DNA of 64,000 nucleotides, taken from contig NZ_NWTG01000002.1 in the NCBI RefSeq assembly GCF_002532045.1, positions 539,710 to 603,709 on the forward strand. Reading direction: 5' to 3'. A program made the translations under genes and the position numbers. The notes beneath the pieces were generated by a model, which did not search any database, was not told where the DNA came from, and saw nothing but the letters and a program-made list of their open reading frames with translations. Position 1 is the first letter of the stretch, and every line of letters starts with the position of its first letter. Shown here in pieces: positions 56,248 through 64,000 of the stretch. This DNA comes from Bradyrhizobium sp. C9 (GTDB lineage: Bacteria; Pseudomonadota; Alphaproteobacteria; Rhizobiales; Xanthobacteraceae).

Positions 56248-57219
56248 ATGACGCTCAATGTCTCACGACGATCCTTACTCGCGCTCGGTGCCGGTCTCGG
56301 CGCCAGCACACTCCTCGGCAGCACTGCACAGGCACGCGCGCCGAAGCTCGGCACGCAGACACCCTATTGGCACCGCTTCGTTCTCGGCGATGCCGAAGTG
56401 ACCGTCGTCTCCGACGGCCCGCTTCCGCTCGGCGATCCCTCCGGCACCTTCACCGGCGTGCCGAAGGAAGAAGTGAAGAAGATGCTCTCCGACAATTTCC
56501 TCTCGCCCGACAATGTCGTGCTCGAACAGAACTCGCCGATCGTCAACATGGGCGACCGGCTGATCCTGTTCGATACCGGCATGGGCACCTCGAAGGCGTT
56601 CGGCCCGACCACCGGGCGGCAACAGAAGAGCATGCAGGAAGCCGGTATCAAGCCGGGAGACATCGATGCCGTCGTGCTGTCGCACGCGCATATCGATCAT
56701 ATCGGCGGCATTGTCGATGCCGACAACAAGCCGTTGTTCCCGAATGCGCAGTACTATATCGCGCAGAGCGATCTCGATTTCTGGACCGACGAAGGCAAGA
56801 TGGGCAGTCCGTTGAAGGACTTTATCGTGCACGCCCGCAAGAACCTGCTGCCGGTGCGCGACCGCATCGTGTTCTTCAAGGATGGCTAGGAATTCCTGCC
56901 CGGCGTGACGGCGATCGCAGCGCCCGGCCACACCGTGGGTCACTCCATCTTCATGGTGAGCTCGGGCGGCAAGTCCTTTGCCTTCCTCGGCGATCTCTCG
57001 CATCACGCGGTGCTGCTCTTGGAGCGGCCGCGGATGGAGTTCTCCTACGACACCGATCCGAAGCAGGCGGCGAACTCGCGGGTCAAGCTGCTGGAGATGC
57101 TGGCCGCGAACAAGACGCCTGTGATGTCCTATCACTTCGCCTGGCCGGGCTACGGCCACGTCGCCAAGGCCGGCGAGGGCTTCCACTACTATCCCGAGCC
57201 GATGCAGATGACGTTGTAA
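56248..57219 (+). pseudogene. Tat-exported MBL-fold hydrolase with in-frame TAG
   Basis: This gene would encode a 323-residue metallo-beta-lactamase-fold hydrolase with a twin-arginine signal (VSRRSLLALGAG) and zinc motif HAHIDH (146-151). The reading frame meets TAG at 56887-56889 (codon 214), then continues in the same frame with EFLPGVTAIAAPGHTVGHSIF, the downstream GDLSHH metal motif, and a normal end at 57219. One base change (for example CAG or TGG to TAG) accounts for it, so this is a recent nonsense mutation or an error. The first part alone lacks the second metal-ligand half and would be inactive. Ribosome site GGAGGAA. Confidence 0.88.
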
Positions 57220-57226
57220 CGAGCGG

Positions 57227-57260
57227 GCGCTTGGGGGCGGCGAGTGTTGCCCCCAAGCGC
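57227..57260. terminator. strong bidirectional hairpin between MBL and TIR genes
   Basis: A perfect 12-bp inverted repeat (GCGCTTGGGGGC / GCCCCCAAGCGC) with a 10-nt loop starts 7 nt past the MBL stop and ends 24 nt before the end of the convergent TIR gene. It lacks T-runs but is well placed to stop both transcripts. Confidence 0.7.
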
Positions 57261-57284
57261 TGGCCCGGACGCTCCCGCCTTGCC

Positions 57285-58763
57285 TTACGCAGCGGGATTA
57301 TTCGGGAGCGCCTTGGTCGCCTCTATTCTCTCCGCGCAAAGGAGCTCGTTACAAAGCTTGTCGATGAAGCTGCTGTTGATCGCCCTCAAGCCGACGAACC
57401 CAGCAATCACGACATCTGCGGCGTCGGACCACGTGGTGTCCTTGGTGGGAGTCTGCGCCTCCTTTATCTTGTCGAAGATCAGCATTCTCGTAGCTGACCA
57501 TTTCGCGATTTCCTCGCGCATGAAGTCTTTTTCCGCCCCATCCCGAAAGCCATTAAGCAAGGGCGGGTCGTCATGTTCGTCCTTTGGTGGATTGAGCCCG
57601 AATTCTTCAGCCTCGGCTTCAACCAGGACAATCTCCTGCTGAAGCTTCTGCAGGACCTCGGCCTTTTTCTTTTCGGGGACTTTCTGGTTCTTGTTGAGTT
57701 CGTCGGACAGAGGCAGAACGCGCTGGCGAAAGCGTATCGACAGGATCAGCGCGCTCAGGAGCAGCGATGTCTTGAACGTCAGATTGAAGCGCCGATCCCG
57801 CGACGGAATGAATGCAACGTAGCATCGCCTGGCTCCGTTTCTGAAATTCAGGTTTCTGGCGATGATGGGCCGATAGAACTTGCCGTCGTTCCCCAGACAA
57901 AGAAAATCTGTCTGCGTCGGTACTTTGCCGAGCAGGAGATCCTTTGCCGCTGTCTCCATGTCGTTTATCCAAAGCGGGGTCATTTCGTTGCCGCTTCGCG
58001 CGGAAGCCACCGCCTTGATGTCGGCCCAGGTCGTCGAGGTACCAGCAATGGTAAAGATGTTGGGCAACGCGTTGAATTCCCCGGTAACCACGGTGGTCGG
58101 GGTCAATCCCTCCGCGCTTTGCGATGGTGGCGGCACCATGAAGCTGATGCGTGGTTGAAAAACGTCTTCGCCAACGAAGTCATTGGCTCCATTTTGAACG
58201 AATGCCCGTGTGATTTTTCGCACGCCATTCCTCATGGCTTTGCGCGTATTGGGGTCGTCAATCCCACGGAAGGAAATACCCGTCGAGTTGGTAAGCAGAT
58301 TCTCGAAGAAGTCGAATAGCTCCGTGTTTTCGTAAGCGAGCGAGTCGTCATTGTCGGCGTCGATGTTGAGAAGTACGTCGTTGCGATTGCGGATCGAAAC
58401 CAGGGAACCTTGATAGCGGGACAGTTGATCCGGACGATCGACGTCGTACAGGAAGCAAATTCGATCTCGTACCGCTTCTTTCTGATCTGCGCGTTCGAGC
58501 TTGGCGCGGAACTGGCCGGCTTCGTAGAAGCACCAGCTCATGTCCTTTTCTGATTTGTTTCCCCCGCTGCAGATGAAAACGAACCACTGGGATTTCTGAA
58601 TCGATTCGGAGATCTTGGCTTCGTAATCGTCGCCGCCCTCAATTCCGGCACGATCGATGAAAACCTCGAGACTCGACGATAGGCCGGCGAGCGACTCCAC
58701 CACCGCTTCTGCGATTTTCTTGTCTTTATGATTGTACGATATGAAGACTCCGGTCTGGGCCAT
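57285..58763 (-). CDS. TIR-domain protein, candidate NAD-cleaving defence effector
   Basis: This 492-residue protein has an N-terminal TIR domain (about 4-150). Box 1 is GVFISYNHKDKKIAEAV, the BB-loop region is EVFIDRAGIEGGDDYEAKI, and the motif DMSWCFYEAGQF carries Glu81 in the WCxxE context of NAD-cleaving TIR domains. Residues 165-330 (with RISFMVPPPS, TWADIKAVA, FLCLGNDGKFYRPII) and a helical region 330-492, with a possible coiled coil at 355-390, are not recognised. One weakly hydrophobic helix (about 331-344) may touch membrane. The gene has lower GC by eye than its neighbours and no operon partners. ATG 58763 has GAGAGGA 6 nt upstream. An antiphage or signalling role is inference. Confidence 0.85.
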   Translation of the reverse strand: MAQTGVFISYNHKDKKIAEAVVESLAGLSSSLEVFIDRAGIEGGDDYEAKISESIQKSQWFVFICSGGNKSEKDMSWCFYEAGQFRAKLERADQKEAVRDRICFLYDVDRPDQLSRYQGSLVSIRNRNDVLLNIDADNDDSLAYENTELFDFFENLLTNSTGISFRGIDDPNTRKAMRNGVRKITRAFVQNGANDFVGEDVFQPRISFMVPPPSQSAEGLTPTTVVTGEFNALPNIFTIAGTSTTWADIKAVASARSGNEMTPLWINDMETAAKDLLLGKVPTQTDFLCLGNDGKFYRPIIARNLNFRNGARRCYVAFIPSRDRRFNLTFKTSLLLSALILSIRFRQRVLPLSDELNKNQKVPEKKKAEVLQKLQQEIVLVEAEAEEFGLNPPKDEHDDPPLLNGFRDGAEKDFMREEIAKWSATRMLIFDKIKEAQTPTKDTTWSDAADVVIAGFVGLRAINSSFIDKLCNELLCAERIEATKALPNNPAA

Positions 58764-59145
58764 GGGTGTCCTCTCAGCGCAACGTTTCAGGCAGCGAAAT
58801 ATTTCTGGACCGGCGCAGATGCCGTCCATCGTCTGATTTCTTGCGTTGGAGGCCCGAGACTGGAGCAGCACCGCTGCGACCAAGAACAATATTTTCCAAG
58901 CTCGAAATGAAGGTTCGGGCTCTCCTCAGGCTGAGAGGTTAGGGTCACGCTCGTACAGATTGCAATGAAGCAAATCACACATCCCGCGATCTAAGTCCGG
59001 GCAGGGATCGGCCCGAGGAACTGGTCAGCTCCGCCCCGGCGTGGTTTGCGCCTGCCCGAATACCGGCCCATCCCCCGATGTTCCTGTAATGTTCTTGACA
59101 TCACTTCCTGCTCCGCTACCTTGGGTGGCGGAAGATAGGGGCAGC
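58764..59145. other. TIR gene / comM divergent intergenic region (382 bp)
   Basis: No gene was seen here. The TIR-proximal half is A/T-richer than the rest, consistent with belonging to the same acquired segment. The comM-proximal half is GC-rich and holds a TTGACA -35. The composition break falls near 58990-59040 and may mark the right edge of the insertion. Confidence 0.5.
59095..59122 (+). promoter_or_regulatory. candidate promoter for comM
   Basis: A consensus -35 TTGACA (59095-59100) is followed after 16 bp by TACCTT (59117-59122), a 3/6 match to -10. It is 23 nt upstream of the comM ATG. Confidence 0.4.
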
Positions 59146-60696
59146 ATGGTCCAGCGGGTTTCCACCGTCGCATTCGAGGGGATTGAGGCCCGTGCGGTCG
59201 ACGTGCAGGTCCAGGTCGCGCCGGGATTGCCGGCGTTCGCGATCGTCGGCCTGCCCGACAAGGCGGTGTCGGAGGCGCGCGAGCGGGTGCGCTCGGCGCT
59301 GATCGCCTCCGGCCTCGCACTTCCCGCCCGCCGCATCACGGTCAACCTCGCGCCGGCCGACCTGCCCAAGGAGGGCAGCCATTACGACCTGCCGATCGCG
59401 CTCGGCCTGATGGCGGCGATCGGGGCGATCCCGCCGGATGCGCTCAGCGGCTTCACCGTGCTCGGCGAACTCGGGCTCGACGGCTCGATTGCAGCCGTTG
59501 CGGGCGTACTGCCCGCCGCGATCGGCGCCAATTCGCGCGAAGAGGGGCTGATCTGTCCGGCCGCCTGCGGCTCGGAAGCCGCCTGGGCGAGCCCGGACAT
59601 CCAGATCATCGCAGCTCACTCGCTGATCCAGATCGCCAATCACTTCAAGGGCACGCAGCTGCTGTCGCGGCCGCAGCCGAAGGTGCAAGACCAAAACGAG
59701 GCGCGCGAGCAAGCGCTGTTCGACCTGCGCGACATCAAGGGCCAGGAGAGCGCAAAGCGCGCCCTCGAGATCGCCGCCGCCGGCGGACATCACCTCTTGA
59801 TGATCGGCTCGCCCGGCGCCGGCAAATCGATGCTGGCGGCGCGGCTGCCTTCGATCCTGCCGCCGCTGTCGCCCTCCGAACTGCTCGAAGTCTCGATGAT
59901 CGCATCCGTCGCCGGCGAGATCCGCGACGGCGCGCTGACCGCGCGGCGCCCGTTCCGCAGCCCGCATCATTCCGCCAGCATGGCGGCGCTGACCGGTGGC
60001 GGCATGCGCGCCAAGCCGGGCGAGATCTCGCTCGCGCACCAGGGCGTGCTGTTCCTCGACGAATTGCCGGAGTTCGACCCGCGGGTGCTGGATTCGCTGC
60101 GCCAGCCGCTGGAGAACGGCGAGGTCGCGGTGAGCCGGGCCAACCATCGCGTCACCTATCCGGCGCGCTTCATGCTGATCGCGGCGATGAATCCGTGCCG
60201 CTGCGGCCACGCCTACGAGCCCGGCTATTCCTGCAAGCGCGGCCGGCTCGACCGCTGCACCGCCGACTACCAGATGCGGATCTCCGGGCCGCTGATGGAT
60301 CGGATCGACCTGCGGATCGAGGTGCCGGCCGTGACCGCGGCGGATCTGATCCTGCCGCCGCCGGCGGAGGGCTCCGCCGAGGTCGCCGCACGCGTCGCGG
60401 CCGCGCGCGACATCCAGCTCGCGCGCTTTGCTGCGGCCGGCATGCCGCATGTCCGCACCAACGCGGAAGCGCCGAGCGCGCTGCTCGAGACCATCGCGCA
60501 GCCCGACGCGCATGGCCAGAAGCTGCTCCGCGAGGCGGCCGAGAACATGCACCTCACCGCGCGCGGCTATCACCGCGTGCTGCGGGTGGCGCGCACGCTC
60601 GCCGACCTCGACGGCGCTGATACGATCGGCCGGCTGCACCTCGCCGAAGCGTTGTCCTATCGTGCATTGGCCGACGATCTCAGGCGCGCGGCGTGA
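59146..60696 (+). CDS. comM: YifB/ComM family Mg-chelatase-like ATPase
   Basis: This 516-residue AAA+ protein has an N-terminal Lon-protease-like (S16) domain (about 1-165, FEGIEARAVDVQVQVAPGLPAFAIVGLPDKAVSEARERV) and an Mg-chelatase-type AAA+ domain. The latter has Walker A GSPGAGKSMLAARLP, Walker B GVLFLDELPEF, and Cys-rich NPCRCGHAYEPGYSCKRGRL, followed by a C-terminal helical domain. ComM is a hexameric helicase that promotes branch migration during natural transformation. ATG 59146 has AGGGG 6 nt upstream. It is divergent from the TIR gene. Confidence 0.93.
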   Translation: MVQRVSTVAFEGIEARAVDVQVQVAPGLPAFAIVGLPDKAVSEARERVRSALIASGLALPARRITVNLAPADLPKEGSHYDLPIALGLMAAIGAIPPDALSGFTVLGELGLDGSIAAVAGVLPAAIGANSREEGLICPAACGSEAAWASPDIQIIAAHSLIQIANHFKGTQLLSRPQPKVQDQNEAREQALFDLRDIKGQESAKRALEIAAAGGHHLLMIGSPGAGKSMLAARLPSILPPLSPSELLEVSMIASVAGEIRDGALTARRPFRSPHHSASMAALTGGGMRAKPGEISLAHQGVLFLDELPEFDPRVLDSLRQPLENGEVAVSRANHRVTYPARFMLIAAMNPCRCGHAYEPGYSCKRGRLDRCTADYQMRISGPLMDRIDLRIEVPAVTAADLILPPPAEGSAEVAARVAAARDIQLARFAAAGMPHVRTNAEAPSALLETIAQPDAHGQKLLREAAENMHLTARGYHRVLRVARTLADLDGADTIGRLHLAEALSYRALADDLRRAA

Positions 60697-60827
60697 CTCG
60701 AACCGCAGCACTGTCCCGATTCATGCCGGAACCATCCGCGTCAACGTGACGGTAACCACTCTCATTTACGCTCCGCAAACCATAAGCACCGCGATCCGCG
60801 GCAAGCTTGGGTCGAGCGAGTTGTGTC

Positions 60828-61346
60828 ATGTTGCGTATGAAGGTTTTGGCCTCGGTGGTCCCCCTTGCCGTGGCCGCGGTAATCGCCCGCGCTGAAATCC
60901 TGCCGGGCCCCCGGCCCTGCATCGAGGTCGGCGGCGCCACCATGCAGATCGCATCGGTCCCCTGGCAGGCGCAGCTTCACGTCAGCTTCACCGATGACCC
61001 CAACCTTGCCACCGTCCGGGTCCGGGTCGCCGACAGCGCCGAGGCCGCTGACTTCACCGTGATCGACGACATCGACGATGCCGAGGCCGGTGCCTGCGAA
61101 AGCAACGCCGTGCCGCAGCTGATCGGGATTTCCAGCGCGCCGACCGCAACCGGTCCGATCATCTATCTTTCCCATGACGGTCCGTTCGACTACCGCGTCT
61201 ATGTGCAGTCGAAGACGTTCTCGGCGCGCGATGCCGCGGCCCTGATCGTCAGCGCCCGTGGCGGACACCGCCGCTTTGAGGCCGCATCGCTCGCTCCGCG
61301 CGCACGTTTCGTCGACCAGGCAATGGCGGAGTTAACCCCCCGCTAA
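60828..61346 (+). CDS. secreted hypothetical protein
   Basis: This 172-residue protein is not recognised. A signal peptide (MLRMKVLASVVPLAVAAVIARAE) predicts export. The mature part carries two Cys (RPCIEV, GACESN) that could form one disulphide. It has beta-rich segments QLHVSFTDDPNLATVRVRVAD and GPIIYLSHDGPFDYRVYVQS. Start is ATG 60828 or ATG 60837, neither with a strong ribosome site. Nothing in the neighbourhood indicates a role; it lies between comM and a hybrid kinase, followed by a repeat element. Confidence 0.65.
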   Translation: MLRMKVLASVVPLAVAAVIARAEILPGPRPCIEVGGATMQIASVPWQAQLHVSFTDDPNLATVRVRVADSAEAADFTVIDDIDDAEAGACESNAVPQLIGISSAPTATGPIIYLSHDGPFDYRVYVQSKTFSARDAAALIVSARGGHRRFEAASLAPRARFVDQAMAELTPR

Positions 61347-61429
61347 CCCTGTTCCGAGGGCGGCGCGAAACGGCCACCAACCTCAAGCACTTTTCAAGGT
61401 GGCCGATGCATCGTCATCACCAGATCGGA

Positions 61430-61536
61430 CTAGAGCCCATCTCGTTCCGATTGAATCGGAACGCGGGCTCTGGATTCTTGTTTTGACGCGTTTTCTTCAC
61501 GCGAACCGGTATCCACTTCGCTCGAAAACGCTCTAG
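61430..61536. repeat. 107-bp family D palindromic element
   Basis: The element is bounded by CTAGAGC (61430-61436) and GCTCTAG (61530-61536). It contains the hairpin GTTCCGATT-G-AATCGGAAC (61444-61462) and CTTGTTTTGACGCG / CACGCGAACCGG segments, and ends in TATCCACTTCGCTCGAAAACG. Related shorter copies are at 53712-53748 and 25177-25194. This well-known rhizobial interspersed repeat type ends 16 nt before the hybrid kinase start. Confidence 0.9.
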
Positions 61537-61552
61537 CTCAGGACCACCATTG

Positions 61553-63838
61553 ATGGGGCGTTTCTTCCGGATCAAGTTACGCCTTCGCCGCTTCCTGCGA
61601 CGCCATTCCTGGGTCGCGACGATCGTCCGTTCCTTCACGATCTTTTCCGTCGCATTCGGCGGCGCCTTCGGGTTCATTTCCGGCGCCCTCTCGCAACAGA
61701 GCGGCTACGATCCCAATGTATTCGCGATCGGCGTCAGCTTCCTGTTCGCACTCGCCTGTCTCTGGATCGTGACGCTCGGCATCCGGCTGCGGCTGATGCG
61801 CAGACGCCTGCGCACCATCGCCATGCACAATGAGGCGATGGCCGACCGCAACTGGGAACTGCAGGAGGCCGAACAGCGCGCCTCCACCCTGTTCGAGGCG
61901 CAGGACGATTTGATCGTGCTGCGCGATCTCGACGGCCTCATCACCTACGCCAACGACGCCTATTGCGAGCTGGCACAGATCCCCCGCGGCGAATTGATCG
62001 GCAGCACCGCTAACCTCAAGGTGCTCGAGCAGGGCGACACCGCGCTCGAATCCAACGGCACGCGGGTCTACGACCAGAAGATCGAGGGACCGCTCGGGCC
62101 GCGCTGGATCGCCTGGCGCGAGGGCCTTGTGCGCACCGATGCCGGCGCGCCGGCGGAGATGCAGAGCGTCGGCCGCGATGTCACCGACCGCACCGAGAGC
62201 GAGCGCGCGCTGGCCGAAGCCCGCGATCAGGCCGACGCCGCCAACCGCGCCAAATCGCGCTTCCTCGCGATGGCGAGCCACGAGATTCGCACGCCCCTGA
62301 ACGGCATCATCGGCATGAGCGGGCTGCTGATGGACACCCAGCTGACGCCGGAGCAGACCACCTACGTCAAGGCGGTCAAGACCTCCGGCGACGCGCTGCT
62401 CGCGCTGATCGAGGAGCTGCTCGACTATTCCAAGATCGAAGCCGGCAAGATCGATCTCGAACACCGCGCCTTTGCGCTGTCCGGCCTGATCGAGGACATC
62501 ACCGAATTGCTGGCGCCGCGCGCGCAGGCAAAAGGCATCGAGATCGCCGCCTATGTCGACGAGCGGCTGCCGATGCAGGTCACCGGCGATGCCGCGCGAC
62601 TGCGCCAGGTGCTGCTCAATCTCGCCGGCAACGCCATCAAGTTCACCGCGACCGGCGGCGTCGCGCTGATCGTCGAGCCCGGCATCTGGCCGAACGAGAT
62701 CAGCTTCCTGGTTCGCGACACCGGCATCGGCATCGCACCGGAAGCGCAGCAGCGCATCTTCCGGGAATTCGAGCAGGCCGACGACCGCATCGCGCGCAGC
62801 TATGGCGGCACCGGCCTCGGCCTCTCGATCAGCGACCGCATCGTCAAGCGCATGGGCGGCCGGATCTCACTCGCGAGCACGCCGGGCGCGGGCTCGACCT
62901 TCGAGGTCTCGATCCCGCTGACCGCCGCCGACACCGCCGAGGCCAATGGCTTCACAGCGCCCGACCTCGCCGGCCAATCGATCATGCTGGTCGCGCCGCA
63001 CAGCATCGAGGCTTCGCTGATCTCGCGGCGGCTGCAGCGCTGGGGCGCGCAGACCTGCATCGTGTCGGATGCCAATGTCGCCGAGGCACTGCTGCCGGAA
63101 CGGAGCTGGCACACGGTCCTGATCGATCACACGCTCGGCACGCCGGCGATCGAGACGTTCGCCAACGCTGCCCGCATCCACGCAACCCATCGCATCGTGA
63201 TGGTCACGCCCGCAACGCGGCAGGACCTTTCGGCCTCCGAGACAACCATGCTCACCGGCTACCTGGTCAAGCCGCTACGCGCGTCGTCGCTTGCCGCTCG
63301 CCTGACCGCGTCACCCGAGATCGCCGCGCCAAGCCTCGTGATGCCTAGCCCTGCAATGCCAAGCCTTGCGATCGAGACGGTCACGGAGTCCGCGCCCACC
63401 GCGCCGGCGGCCGCGCCACCGGGGCTGTCGATCCTGGTTGCGGAAGACAATGAGATCAACGCGCTCCTGATGCGCTCACTGCTCGCCCGGCTCGGCCATA
63501 CCGTGGTCATCACCACCAATGGCGAGCAGGCGATGGAGTCCTGGCTGTCGGCGACGTCGGCCGGCACGCCCTACGATCTCGTGCTGATGGATATCCAGAT
63601 GCCGCGCCTCAACGGCATCGAGACCACCAAGCAGATCCGCGCCCACGAGGCCGGCGGGCTGGCCAGTCGGTCCGGACGCCGGACGCCGATCCTGGCGTTG
63701 ACCGCCAACACACTGGTGGAGGATCGCTATGCCTGCTTCGAAGCCGGCATGGATGGCTTCCTGATCAAGCCGCTCGACCGCGAGAAGCTGGAGGAAGCGC
63801 TCGCGGGCCTCGCGGCTGCGCGGCATATCGCAGCGTAG
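61553..63838 (+). CDS. hybrid sensor histidine kinase with pseudo-receiver and receiver
   Basis: This 761-residue membrane kinase has two helices (about 22-44 and 56-78) and a PAS domain (about 110-210, [27 protein letters not shown]). HisKA follows with the phospho-acceptor His243 in [12 protein letters not shown], then HATPase_c (N box GNAIKF, G1 DTGIGIA, G2 GGTGLGLSI). A receiver-like domain (about 476-587) lacks the acidic pair but keeps Asp525 and Lys573. A repetitive Pro/Ala/Ser/Met linker leads to a true receiver (625-755) with Glu631/Asp632, Asp680 and Lys739. No cognate regulator adjoins it. ATG 61553 (second codon after TTG) has AGGA about 9 nt upstream. Confidence 0.93.
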   Translation: MGRFFRIKLRLRRFLRRHSWVATIVRSFTIFSVAFGGAFGFISGALSQQSGYDPNVFAIGVSFLFALACLWIVTLGIRLRLMRRRLRTIAMHNEAMADRNWELQEAEQRASTLFEAQDDLIVLRDLDGLITYANDAYCELAQIPRGELIGSTANLKVLEQGDTALESNGTRVYDQKIEGPLGPRWIAWREGLVRTDAGAPAEMQSVGRDVTDRTESERALAEARDQADAANRAKSRFLAMASHEIRTPLNGIIGMSGLLMDTQLTPEQTTYVKAVKTSGDALLALIEELLDYSKIEAGKIDLEHRAFALSGLIEDITELLAPRAQAKGIEIAAYVDERLPMQVTGDAARLRQVLLNLAGNAIKFTATGGVALIVEPGIWPNEISFLVRDTGIGIAPEAQQRIFREFEQADDRIARSYGGTGLGLSISDRIVKRMGGRISLASTPGAGSTFEVSIPLTAADTAEANGFTAPDLAGQSIMLVAPHSIEASLISRRLQRWGAQTCIVSDANVAEALLPERSWHTVLIDHTLGTPAIETFANAARIHATHRIVMVTPATRQDLSASETTMLTGYLVKPLRASSLAARLTASPEIAAPSLVMPSPAMPSLAIETVTESAPTAPAAAPPGLSILVAEDNEINALLMRSLLARLGHTVVITTNGEQAMESWLSATSAGTPYDLVLMDIQMPRLNGIETTKQIRAHEAGGLASRSGRRTPILALTANTLVEDRYACFEAGMDGFLIKPLDREKLEEALAGLAAARHIAA

Positions 63839-63855
63839 CCTGCCAAAACCTTAAT

Positions 63856-63930
63856 GTCGTCCCGGCGAAGGCCGGGACCCATAACCACCGAATCCGGTTT
63901 GGCGACCCGCTGCGGCCACAGCCCCTTAAA
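63856..63930. repeat. REP-like repeat (family A) after hybrid kinase
   Basis: The 23-bp hairpin GTCGTCCCGGCGAAGG... (63856-63878), followed by CCATAACCAC, is the same family and orientation as 2314-2336. A second, weaker palindromic part follows to about 63930. It is probably the 3' end signal of the kinase transcript. The remaining bases to 64000 show no gene. Confidence 0.8.
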
Positions 63931-64000
63931 TCACAAACAGCTGTGGCTGATGGGGTGGACGGCCCCCTACGGCATCAGTGTGCCAGAATGAGGTTGTTGC

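Overview
The window is high-GC DNA from an alphaproteobacterial chromosome. It most likely comes from Bradyrhizobium or a close relative in the Nitrobacteraceae. This rests on the protein content (FzlA- and PmtA-type proteins, NDUFA9-like protein, a DUF559 gene inside pheST, HrcA/GrpE/DnaKJ of rhizobial type), a perfect alphaproteobacterial sigma-32 promoter, and several families of palindromic intergenic repeats of the kind scattered through Bradyrhizobium genomes. No rRNA, CRISPR array, transposase, integrase or phage structural gene was seen. Most of the window is a core chromosomal backbone with a few accessory inserts.

Layout. 1-7.6 kb: end of an MFS transporter, tRNA-Leu(CAG), NDUFA9-like reductase, uppP, fzlA-like gene, queG, a thioesterase, an NTF2-like protein and an ABHD10-like hydrolase. 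7.8-14 kb: translation block infC (ATT start), rpmI, rplT, pheS and pheT, with a repeat-flanked DUF559 cassette lodged between pheS and pheT. 14-20.3 kb: a frameshifted TauE/SafE permease, a Tat-exported metallo-hydrolase, an amine oxidase, a YiiX-like hydrolase and a GT39-like glycosyltransferase. 20.4-25.1 kb: an apparent catabolic module (HMG-CoA-lyase-like enzyme and class III CoA-transferase, divergent from LysR and an MFS permease). 25.2-28 kb: CysZ-like membrane protein, serine hydrolase, DUF1048 and PadR. 28.1-34.2 kb: a minus-strand export and secondary-metabolite block (HlyD/EmrA, DHA2 pump, type III PKS, ICMT-family methyltransferase, second DHA2 pump). 34.3-36.6 kb: nth, DUF2244 and an AraC/Ogt fusion.

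36.7-44.1 kb is a long minus-strand run of gpmA, dapB, DUF1330, pyrF, an FMN reductase, a PmtA-like methyltransferase, dnaJ and dnaK. It is headed by a sigma-32 promoter. 44.5-47.6 kb carries a secreted hypothetical protein, a signal-peptide-bearing nicotinamidase, an AraC regulator and a VOC protein. 47.7-52.2 kb carries hrcA-grpE divergent from rph-rdgB-hemW. 52.3-56 kb holds an LpoA-like lipoprotein divergent from rsmI-yraN-gshB. 56.2-59 kb holds a metallo-hydrolase gene broken by an in-frame TAG and, convergent with it, a TIR-domain gene of visibly lower GC that is the best candidate for a defence gene. 59.1-63.8 kb holds comM/yifB, a small secreted protein and a hybrid histidine kinase.

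The most interesting elements are the TIR-domain protein with an unrecognised C-terminal half, the DUF559 cassette bracketed by 47-bp inverted repeats (46/47 identical), and the type III PKS-methyltransferase-exporter operon with ATGA-coupled junctions. Two genes (TauE, metallo-hydrolase) look recently inactivated by single-base changes or carry sequencing errors. Motif, repeat and coordinate statements were read by eye; no database or alignment search was run.
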